Source: an uncultured Bacteroidales bacterium (GTDB lineage Bacteria > Bacteroidota > Bacteroidia > Bacteroidales > Paludibacteraceae). Taken from it: DNA of 64,000 nt. The notes under the pieces are model-generated. The model had not been told where the DNA came from, did not search any database, and saw only the letters and a program-made list of their open reading frames with translations. Position numbers and translations under genes: made by a program. Positions 25,388 to 32,252 of the stretch are shown here, in pieces. Location: the NCBI GenBank assembly GCA_900319005.1, contig ONMV01000015.1, forward strand, positions 24,748 through 88,747, read 5' to 3'. Position 1 is the first letter of the stretch. The number at the start of each line of letters is the position of its first letter.

Positions 25388-26740
25388 TTAATCTCCAATA
25401 TAAGCACGTACGCAACGGAATCCGATGTACGGACGGCTCTCATATTGATACTCATACGAGCGTACACCACATTGCATGAAATAACTGATATCTTTCCAAC
25501 TTCCGCCCTTAATCACCTTGCGCTTCAAAATATCAGGATCTGCTTTACGTGCCATGTAGCTAAAATCAGGATTGAGATCATGTACATGTGTATTCATAGC
25601 GCTCTGATATGCAGAATTGGTCCATTCTGCCACATTACCTGCCATATCAAACAGACCGAAATCATTCGGACGGAACTGCGCTACTTTCATTGTCGTAGTA
25701 CCGGTATCATCATTATACGCACCGCGGTAAGGCTTGAAGTTCGCAAAGAAACAGCCTTTTGCATCACGCGCATAGTTACTACCCCACGGATACATCGCCA
25801 TCTTACGACCTCCACGAGCCGCATACTCCCACTGGGCCTCAGTCGGAAGGCGATAATCATTGGCAACAGTTGACGAATGCTCATTGAACAATTTCGTACG
25901 CCAGTTACAGAAGGCGTGTGCCTGCTCCCACGTTACACCGACAACAGGATACTCTGCATAACCGGGGTGCCTGAAATACATCTGCAACAACGGGTCGTTG
26001 TACGAGAACTGGAAATCACGCGCCCACACGAGCGTGTCAGGATAAATACAAATTATACGATTAGTCAACAAATCTTTTGGCTCACGTAGAGGACGAATAA
26101 TCGTTGAGTCTTTAATCTCACCCAACTCGTTTACCCAAAAGGTATCTACACGAGCAGTTGCTCCGGGAGGATAAGTACTAGTTGCCACATCGAATTTATT
26201 ACGCTGCGACAATGCCTGATCCATATTCACCCAACTATAGCGATAATGAAGATGATTGGTATTGAAAGAGCCATCCGAATAAAACATCGGAGCCAGCGCG
26301 TCAACCACATCCTCTTCCTTGCTTCCCCAAGGAATTCGTTTATGCCAGTTAAGCGTAAAATGCTCCTCGTCGAAGTCTTCATCCTTCGGCTGGACTGCAT
26401 AATCCGTCATTCCGGCGGCCACCAGGTTAGTCAACGCAATAGAGTCACGCACCCAGTTCACGAACTGGCGATACTCATTGTTGGTAATCTCCGTCTCGTC
26501 CATCCAGAATGCGTCCACGGTCACCATCACCACGTTATCCGGCTGCTCAAACACAGCAGACTGCGTGTTGGCTCCCATCATAAAGGATCCCTTCTTGATA
26601 AACAACATACCATAAGGATTGGCCTCCTTAAACGTAGTACTTTTCATTGCTCCCACCAATTCTCCGGCAGGCTTGTTGCAACTCGCCACTAACATCGCAA
26701 AAGCGATAATTGGCAAAATTTTTGCTACTTTCATATTCAT
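25388..26740 (-). CDS. gldK: Type IX secretion / gliding lipoprotein GldK (PorK)
   Basis: 450 residues. Lipobox LVASC at about residue 21, so a lipoprotein of the outer membrane inner face. The body is a formylglycine-generating-enzyme (FGE-sulfatase) fold: GSFMMGANTQSAVFEQPDNV, RLPTEAQWEYAARGG, GLFDMAGNVAEWTNSAYQ and GGSWKD...GFRCVR. In PorK this fold is structural. It builds the ring with PorN. Starts 5 bp after porP. Confidence 0.96.
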   Translation of the reverse strand: MNMKVAKILPIIAFAMLVASCNKPAGELVGAMKSTTFKEANPYGMLFIKKGSFMMGANTQSAVFEQPDNVVMVTVDAFWMDETEITNNEYRQFVNWVRDSIALTNLVAAGMTDYAVQPKDEDFDEEHFTLNWHKRIPWGSKEEDVVDALAPMFYSDGSFNTNHLHYRYSWVNMDQALSQRNKFDVATSTYPPGATARVDTFWVNELGEIKDSTIIRPLREPKDLLTNRIICIYPDTLVWARDFQFSYNDPLLQMYFRHPGYAEYPVVGVTWEQAHAFCNWRTKLFNEHSSTVANDYRLPTEAQWEYAARGGRKMAMYPWGSNYARDAKGCFFANFKPYRGAYNDDTGTTTMKVAQFRPNDFGLFDMAGNVAEWTNSAYQSAMNTHVHDLNPDFSYMARKADPDILKRKVIKGGSWKDISYFMQCGVRSYEYQYESRPYIGFRCVRAYIGD

Positions 26741-26745
26741 TTATA

Positions 26746-27702
26746 TTATAAGTATCTAATTGATTTATATTTATTGGTACGCTTAGGCTTTAAAATATCG
26801 AATCCATAGGATAACATTAACTCGTGGCTGCCATAACTCTCAACCAACAATTTATTAGTTGGCAACTCGCAGCTATATCCCAACTGCAATCCCGATATAA
26901 TATCTACGCCCAGCAATATATTTACACTTCCGTCTATTCTGTAGCCCAAGCCCCAACGATAGCGATCTTTGAAATCACACATCAGAGTCAGGTTCACATC
27001 CCAACTGATAAAATCACTCATTATCATTGCACTCGGTGTCAACACCCATTCCCTGTGATCTTTCAATCGAAAATGATATCCACCCGTGATAAACATCGTA
27101 CCCACCAATTTCAAATCTGATTTTTCGTCCAAATCGACAACAGGTCGAGTCACGTGACTGTAACTGCCACCCACCCACCAAATCGGTGTGCAATAATAAA
27201 TTCCCACGCCCATATCAAATTTCATCCCAGACTTACTGGCTGTTGGGATCGCTTCATCGTTCGCCCCATCCGCATGATACTCGTCTTCCAAATCTTTAAG
27301 ATTCACCGAGTCACCTTTGAAGCCCACATTCACGAATCCGAGATCCACTCCGACACTCAAATAACCTTTACTAATCTTCTGACGATAAGCATACTGACCG
27401 TAAAAAGCTTGAGTCGTGAACAAACCAAACCGGTCATTCAAAAATCTCACTCCCGCACCATGTCGTGTCTTGCCTATTACGAACGGCGATGAAAAAGTGA
27501 ACCAAGTACTCATCGGAGCATTTCTCAAACTGATGTACTGCATGCGGTGCATTCCCGCCACTTTCATCAAATCGCCTTCTCCAACCGCTGCCGGATTATA
27601 GGCACTTTGCATATACATATATTGCCCCATCTGTGGGTCAAACTGCGCATGAGCAGTCACCACAGCCAACAACCCCAACAAAAGAACAATATAACGTTTC
27701 AA
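26746..27702 (-). CDS. porP: PorP/SprF family type IX secretion outer membrane protein
   Basis: 318 residues with signal peptide (ends VTAHAQF, about residue 20). FDPQMGQYMYMQSAYNPAAV is the signature start of the PorP/SprF family, followed by a 14-strand-like barrel pattern (RHGAGVRFLNDRFGLFTTQ). It tethers the T9SS to the outer membrane and helps surface anchoring. Heptamer repeats fill the 25 bp between it and the upstream DUF2795 gene. Confidence 0.95.
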   Translation of the reverse strand: MKRYIVLLLGLLAVVTAHAQFDPQMGQYMYMQSAYNPAAVGEGDLMKVAGMHRMQYISLRNAPMSTWFTFSSPFVIGKTRHGAGVRFLNDRFGLFTTQAFYGQYAYRQKISKGYLSVGVDLGFVNVGFKGDSVNLKDLEDEYHADGANDEAIPTASKSGMKFDMGVGIYYCTPIWWVGGSYSHVTRPVVDLDEKSDLKLVGTMFITGGYHFRLKDHREWVLTPSAMIMSDFISWDVNLTLMCDFKDRYRWGLGYRIDGSVNILLGVDIISGLQLGYSCELPTNKLLVESYGSHELMLSYGFDILKPKRTNKYKSIRYL

Positions 27703-27729
27703 TTCTCAACTTTCAATTTTCAATTAATC
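27703..27729. repeat. Heptamer run between DUF2795 and porP
   Basis: ATTCTCA, ACTTTCA, ATTTTCA, ATTAATC: 7-bp units making up the whole intercistronic spacer. Confidence 0.75.
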
Positions 27730-27955
27730 AATACTCTTCTTCGTCAAAGAAGAAATCTTCGTCCTGAATAGGATAATCAGGCCAAATATCCAAGATGCTT
27801 TCGTATTGTTCTTCGTCCTCGTCCTCCAATTCTTGCAGATTTTCAATCACCTCTGCAGGAGCACCTATACGATTTGCATAATCCAGCAACTCTTCTTTCG
27901 TTGCAGGCCACGGAGCATCCTCCAATTTCGAAGCTAATTCAAGTGTCCAATACAT
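27728..27955 (-). CDS. DUF2795 family small acidic protein
   Basis: 75 residues. The N-terminal half (WTLELASKLEDAPWPATKEE, then LLDYANRIGAPAEVIENL) is the DUF2795 pattern, a small helical domain whose role is unknown; the tail is strongly acidic (EDEDEEQYESILDIWPDYP...FFFDEEEY). In Bacteroidota it is common and often single. Here it is the first gene behind the promoter at 28012-28043 that appears to drive the T9SS genes. Confidence 0.82.
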   Translation of the reverse strand: MYWTLELASKLEDAPWPATKEELLDYANRIGAPAEVIENLQELEDEDEEQYESILDIWPDYPIQDEDFFFDEEEY

Positions 27956-28011
27956 AACTTTAGTCCATCACAAATCCACCCAATATGGGCATAATGTTTC
28001 AAAATACCGTG

Positions 28012-28043
28012 CAAAAGTAGTAAAAACTTTCGAATCATGCAAA
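28012..28043 (-). promoter_or_regulatory. Promoter of the DUF2795-T9SS operon
   Basis: On the minus strand: TTTG (28043-28040), 20 bp, TACTTTTG (28019-28012). No further such box or terminator was noticed between DUF2795, porP, gldK, gldL, gldM, gldN, ftsX, uppP, truB, queA, ung and polA, which are tightly spaced. Confidence 0.75.
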
Positions 28044-28117
28044 TATTTAAGAGAATATTTTACATTTTTTGGCATTTTTTACACAAAAGTAGCGTTTACC
28101 GTCAATTTTTCCCCATT

Positions 28118-28648
28118 TTACACCCTATTCCACGTTTCTTCCACCACATTCATTCGATGCCCCACATAACGTGCAAACACGAACAGATAATCACTGATTC
28201 GGTTCATGAGCTGCATTGCCTCATCCTGACACCCTAAAGCGATCATTCTACGCTCTGCTCGACGGCAAATAGTACGACAAACATGGCATCTTGTCATCGT
28301 TTCATTACCGCTCGGCAAAATGAACGCACGCTGTTTCGGAACCTCTGCCTGCAAGGTATCAATCCACTTCTCTACCTGCTGTACATCCGATACCGAAATC
28401 CACTTTCCCGGAGCCTGACTCAATTCTGCGCCAAGATTAAAGAGTTTGTTCTGAATCCATTGCAATTCAGCCTGCAGTTCTTTATCTTCAAAGCCCTCCT
28501 TCTGCATTCCGGCACGCAAAAGACCAACCCAACTATTCAGTTCATCTACCGTACCGTACGCCTCTATGCGGGCATCTGCTTTGGAGATTCGCTCACCATT
28601 CGCCAGCGAAGTCTCACCTTTGTCTCCTGTTTTGGTATAAATAGCCAT
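28118..28648 (-). CDS. ATP:cob(I)alamin adenosyltransferase (PduO type)
   Basis: 176 residues from the ATG at 28648 (MAIYTKTGDKGETSLANGER), which is the typical family start; an ATG three codons upstream is less likely. SKADARIEAYGTVDELNSWV (about residues 21-40) and the C-terminal CRTICRRAERRMIAL and NRISDYLFVFARYV contain the ATP and cobalamin binding residues. It makes adenosylcobalamin, needed by methylmalonyl-CoA mutase in succinate-propionate conversion. Follows the methyltransferase gene. Confidence 0.94.
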   Translation of the reverse strand: MAIYTKTGDKGETSLANGERISKADARIEAYGTVDELNSWVGLLRAGMQKEGFEDKELQAELQWIQNKLFNLGAELSQAPGKWISVSDVQQVEKWIDTLQAEVPKQRAFILPSGNETMTRCHVCRTICRRAERRMIALGCQDEAMQLMNRISDYLFVFARYVGHRMNVVEETWNRV

Positions 28649-28675
28649 AATTTTCAATTATCAATCATCAATTAA
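28649..28675. repeat. Heptamer run between methyltransferase and adenosyltransferase genes
   Basis: TTTTCAA, TTATCAA, TCATCAA, TTAATTC. The methyltransferase stop codon is inside the run. Confidence 0.75.
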
Positions 28676-29483
28676 TTCGTATTCTGTAATGTCGTTTCAG
28701 ATAGTGGGGATCCACAAAAATCAACCCCATATGGTACAAATCCATTGTGGTCGTGACTTGCGGATCCTGTTTCAGTTCTTCCCATGCGCGCTCCATTTCC
28801 TCGGAATAATGGATATCATCGATAGCGACGATGCCTTTCTCCGACATCCGCGGCAAAAGAAAGCGCACATAACGTGTAGTGGCTTCAAAAGTATGGTTGG
28901 CATCCACATAGACCAAATCCAATCTCTCGCGCGCGCAATTATATAAGGTGTCATCAATATTGCCTGCTCGCCATTCAATATTCTCCAATTGCAAAGCCCG
29001 CCACACACCTTTCGCCACGCGTAATACCGACTCGCTTCCCTCCATCGTCATGACCCTGTTTCTGCTATCTGCACTCGCCAGATAAGCCGTAGTCACGCCT
29101 AACGATGTACCCAATTCCAAAATCTCCAGCGGCCTTTTCTCTTCCTGCCCCATGAAATTGAGGATTCGGAAAAGAAGTTGTCCCATGCGGGCACTCTCCA
29201 GATGCGTCTTTGCAATATCGCACATACGCCGCGACACATGCACTCCCTCTTTGCTGCCCGATGACCCGTAATCCACCACATCCAACTCATCCTTGCACGC
29301 CAGCAGTAACTCTCTCCTTCGCTCGATATCCGAAAAACAATAATAACTGTTTTCATCCCGCATAACGAAACGAACCAACCGGAATAAATAAGGAGAATGA
29401 ATGCCTTCACCCGTGGTATTCCATGCGGTCAGAAAGTGCCGAACGAACGACCAAACCCTATGAATCTGTTTACATTTTGCCAT
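28668..29483 (-). CDS. Class I SAM-dependent methyltransferase
   Basis: 271 residues. ILELGTSLGVTTAYLA (about residues 118-133) is motif I, MTMEGSES the acidic motif II, and DLVYVDANHTFEATTRYV the motif IV region, as in O-methyltransferases of the Methyltransf_24 type. An N-terminal extension (about 90 residues) with FSDIERRRELLLACK precedes the domain. The substrate is unknown; such enzymes are common in Bacteroidales beside cofactor genes. Own promoter at 29492-29523, shared in mirror image with the gene to the right. Confidence 0.85.
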   Translation of the reverse strand: MAKCKQIHRVWSFVRHFLTAWNTTGEGIHSPYLFRLVRFVMRDENSYYCFSDIERRRELLLACKDELDVVDYGSSGSKEGVHVSRRMCDIAKTHLESARMGQLLFRILNFMGQEEKRPLEILELGTSLGVTTAYLASADSRNRVMTMEGSESVLRVAKGVWRALQLENIEWRAGNIDDTLYNCARERLDLVYVDANHTFEATTRYVRFLLPRMSEKGIVAIDDIHYSEEMERAWEELKQDPQVTTTMDLYHMGLIFVDPHYLKRHYRIRIN

Positions 29484-29491
29484 TTATGGTG

Positions 29492-29539
29492 CAAAATTAC
29501 AAAATTATTTGCATATATGCAAAAAAAAGTGTACTTTTG
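29492..29539. promoter_or_regulatory. Symmetric divergent promoter pair
   Basis: The perfect palindrome TTTGCATATATGCAAA (29508-29523) carries both -33 boxes. To the right: TTTG 29508-29511, 20 bp, TACTTTTG 29532-29539. To the left: TTTG 29523-29520, 20 bp, TAATTTTG 29499-29492. Distances are equal on both sides. Confidence 0.85.
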
Positions 29540-29543
29540 TCGC

Positions 29544-30776
29544 ATGATTTTGAATTATATTTGGATTTCGCTCATTTTACTAGCCGTTCTAATGGGGTTA
29601 GTGCAAGCACTTTGCTTCGGAAACGTGGATATCTTTTCTGCGATTCTCAACTCCACCTTTGATAGTGCGAAAACAGGCTTTGAACTGTCTATCGGACTCA
29701 CCGGTGTCTTATCGCTTTGGATGGGAATCATGAAAATTGGAGAGAAAGCAGGAGCTGTCAATACGCTGGGTAAAGCCATCAATCCGTTCTTCAGCCGTAT
29801 TTTCCCTGACATCCCTAAAGGACACCCCGTTTATGGCACAATGCTAATGAATTTCGCAGCAAACATGCTCGGATTGGATAATGCCGCAACCCCGATGGGA
29901 CTCAAAGCGATGGGCGAATTGCAAGAACTGAACTCCGACAAAACAAAAGCCTCCAATGCCATGATCATGTTTGTCGTTTTGGGAGCGAGCGGCTTAACCC
30001 TCATCCCAACCACGATTATGGCTTATCGGGCACAACTCGGAGCGGCAAACCCCGCGGATGTATTCATACCCATTCTGATTGCCACGTATGCAGCTACTCT
30101 CGTCGGACTCATTTGTGTGTGTCTGGCTCAAAAAATACGTTTGAAGGATCCGGTAGTCATCGGCACACTCCTCGGTCTCACTGCACTTGTTGGCACGCTC
30201 GTTTGGGGTGCTACAAGGCTTTCACCCGACAAACTATCTGCCGTCTCAGCAGCTGTTGCTGCCATCCTCTTACTCGGCGTCATCTGTTGGTTCATCATCC
30301 AGGCGATGACGCAAAAGATCAACGTTTACGATGCTTTCATTGATGGAGCGAAAGGCGGTTTCCAAACTGCCATAGGAATCATCCCTTACCTCATAGCTAT
30401 CTTAGTGGCAGTCGGTATGTTCCGCGCATCTGGAGCTATGGGATTATTAGAACAAGGAATCGCTTGGTGTTTCGCGGCGTGCGGCATCAATCCTGATTTG
30501 GCAGGGGCTGTTCCAACGGCGTTGATGAAGCCTCTAAGCGGAGGTGGGGCACGCGGACTGATGCTTGAAGCCATGACAACACACGGAGCTGACAGCCTCG
30601 TGGGCAGACTATGCTGCATCCTGCAAGGTACAACGGACACCACTTTCTACGTCTTGGCCGTCTATTTTGGCTCCGTGAACATTAAGGACACACGGCATGC
30701 GGTAGTTTGTTGCTTATTGGCGGATTTAGCCGGAGTAATGGCTGCATTTGCTATCGCTCCGTTGTTCTTCGGCTAA
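29544..30776 (+). CDS. SpmA/SpmB-like fused nucleoside-recognition membrane protein
   Basis: 410 residues from ATG 29544. Two Gate/nucleoside-recognition modules: an SpmA-like half (FSAILNSTFDSAKTGFELSI; NFAANMLGLDNAATPMGLKA) and an SpmB-like half (GGFQTAIGIIPYLIAILVAV; PTALMKPLSGGGARGLMLEA), about ten membrane helices in total. Spore maturation homologues exist in many non-sporulating Bacteroidota; the role is probably transport. Longer starts upstream are rejected because the promoter -7 box ends at 29539, only 4 bp before this ATG. Confidence 0.88.
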   Translation: MILNYIWISLILLAVLMGLVQALCFGNVDIFSAILNSTFDSAKTGFELSIGLTGVLSLWMGIMKIGEKAGAVNTLGKAINPFFSRIFPDIPKGHPVYGTMLMNFAANMLGLDNAATPMGLKAMGELQELNSDKTKASNAMIMFVVLGASGLTLIPTTIMAYRAQLGAANPADVFIPILIATYAATLVGLICVCLAQKIRLKDPVVIGTLLGLTALVGTLVWGATRLSPDKLSAVSAAVAAILLLGVICWFIIQAMTQKINVYDAFIDGAKGGFQTAIGIIPYLIAILVAVGMFRASGAMGLLEQGIAWCFAACGINPDLAGAVPTALMKPLSGGGARGLMLEAMTTHGADSLVGRLCCILQGTTDTTFYVLAVYFGSVNIKDTRHAVVCCLLADLAGVMAAFAIAPLFFG

Positions 30777-30794
30777 AAAAAGTGAAAATAGCCA

Positions 30795-30818
30795 GTATTA
30801 TATATTTATATATAATAC
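30795..30818. other. AT-rich perfect palindrome
   Basis: GTATTATATA and TATATAATAC around TTTA, 18 bp after the SpmA/B stop. Could be a weak terminator or a protein-binding site; without GC pairs or a T-run it is not a standard terminator. Confidence 0.5.
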
Positions 30819-30853
30819 CAAGGGTATAAAGAGCGACCATTACCGCGTGAAAC

Positions 30854-30886
30854 GTTAGTTATAAGTTAGATATTAGTTAGATATTA
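30854..30886. repeat. Three 11-bp tandem repeats (GTTAGATATTA type)
   Basis: GTTAGTTATAA followed by two identical units GTTAGATATTA, 34 bp before ybeY. Confidence 0.85.
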
Positions 30887-30919
30887 CCGGAGGGTATTCG
30901 GAATAATTACAGGGTAAAT

Positions 30920-31330
30920 ATGGTATCATTCATAGCGGATAGTATAGAAATGCCTGCACTCGATGAGCGCAAGGTGACTCGTTGGATCCGGTCGGTAGCC
31001 GCCGATTATAACTTTGCCGTGGGAAACATCAATTATATCTTCTGCTCTGATGAGCGGGAGTTAGAAGTGAACAGGCAGTTTTTGGGGCACGATTATTATA
31101 CAGACGTCATTACTTTTGATTACACGTCAGGCAAGACGCTGAACGGAGATATTTTCATTTCCTTGGAAACCGTGCGCTCCAATGCCAAGATGATGGGCGT
31201 TTCCTTTGATGCCGAGTTACTCCGAATAATCATCCACGGCGTGCTACATCTAACGGGACAGGGCGACAAAACCCCCGAGACAAAAGCCCAAATGACCGAA
31301 AAAGAAGAGAAGGCGCTCGCTAAATGGTAA
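30920..31330 (+). CDS. ybeY: Endoribonuclease / rRNA maturation factor YbeY
   Basis: 136 residues. VNRQFLGHDYYTDVITFDYT (about residues 51-70) and the metal site IIIHGVLHLTGQGDK (about residues 101-115) match YbeY. The third histidine of the general HGxLHLxGxDH motif is replaced by Asp/Lys, as usual in Bacteroidota. It works in 16S rRNA 3' end maturation and ribosome quality control. Confidence 0.92.
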   Translation: MVSFIADSIEMPALDERKVTRWIRSVAADYNFAVGNINYIFCSDERELEVNRQFLGHDYYTDVITFDYTSGKTLNGDIFISLETVRSNAKMMGVSFDAELLRIIIHGVLHLTGQGDKTPETKAQMTEKEEKALAKW

Positions 31331-31357
31331 AAAACACTACTCCAAAACAGATAAACT

Positions 31358-32236
31358 ATGCGGAAAATCCTATTTTTACTACTCCTTCTGCCGGCAATGA
31401 TGATGGCGAAGGACATTCATGAAGCAGACACCCTTTGGGTGAACAAGCACTACAAAATAGCGGAGCAGGAGGATGCCACTTTCTGCGGTTTCGTCAAGCA
31501 CGTGGACACTATAGAGAATGTAGCTACCATTGAGTACTACACGATAGAAAACCCACGTCTGGTGGCGATCCGCCATCAGGTAGCTTTGGGAGATGGAGCA
31601 GGATACAGCAAAGGCGAACAGCTCTATTTCAACGAAGAGGGGAAATTGGAAAGCAAGCAGATATATACCGTCATATACAACCAGCAGCGGAAAAGCAAAG
31701 TGAGCAACCGACTCACGAAGGAAACCCTTTTCTATCCCGATGGTAACACCAAAGAGGAACTGACGATCACCTATACGAAGGAAGACAAGAAAGAGAAACG
31801 CACGTATGACCGTCAATGTTACTATCCGGAAGGAGCATTGCAATACGAAGAGCATTTTGACGGAAAAGAGACCAATACCGTTTATTACAAGCCCAACGGC
31901 AAAGTGGACCGGAAACCCAAAGAGAAGATTGAGCCGTACGAGACACCTCCCTCTTTCCCCGGTGGATTAGATGCTTTGTTTGAATACTTAAGCCAAAACG
32001 TCAAGTACCCCCCGATAGCCCGTAAAAACAACATCCAAGGCAGAGTGATTGTCCAGTTTGTTGTGGGCAAAAACGGCAAAATAAAAGATGTGGAAGTAGT
32101 TCGTAGCGGCGGCGATCCATCGCTGGACAAAGAGGCAGCACGTGTCATCAAATCCATGCCCCAATGGATCCCCGGAAAACAGCGCGGTGTGCCTGTTCGG
32201 GTTAAATACACCGCCCCCGTTAATTTCAAATTATAA
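31358..32236 (+). CDS. TonB C-terminal domain protein with MORN-like region
   Basis: 292 residues. Signal peptide (about 1-17, ILFLLLLLPAMMMAKD) rather than a classical TonB anchor helix. The middle contains TLFYPDGNTKEEL, CYYPEGALQYEEHF and VYYKPNGKVDRKP, resembling MORN/toxin-immunity repeats. The C-terminal TonB domain is complete (FPGGLDALFEYLSQNVKYPP, then ...GRVIVQFVVGKNGKI ... VKYTAPVNFKL). Probably periplasmic, perhaps binding the cell wall or outer membrane receptors instead of transducing energy. It precedes the pectate lyase gene by 16 bp. Confidence 0.85.
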   Translation: MRKILFLLLLLPAMMMAKDIHEADTLWVNKHYKIAEQEDATFCGFVKHVDTIENVATIEYYTIENPRLVAIRHQVALGDGAGYSKGEQLYFNEEGKLESKQIYTVIYNQQRKSKVSNRLTKETLFYPDGNTKEELTITYTKEDKKEKRTYDRQCYYPEGALQYEEHFDGKETNTVYYKPNGKVDRKPKEKIEPYETPPSFPGGLDALFEYLSQNVKYPPIARKNNIQGRVIVQFVVGKNGKIKDVEVVRSGGDPSLDKEAARVIKSMPQWIPGKQRGVPVRVKYTAPVNFKL

Positions 32237-32252
32237 TTAGAAAAACTCAGAT

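Noticed and set aside
29397-29543. Upstream extension of the SpmA/B-like reading frame
   Set aside because: Contains the promoter and the opposite gene's start; the extra residues do not fit the family.
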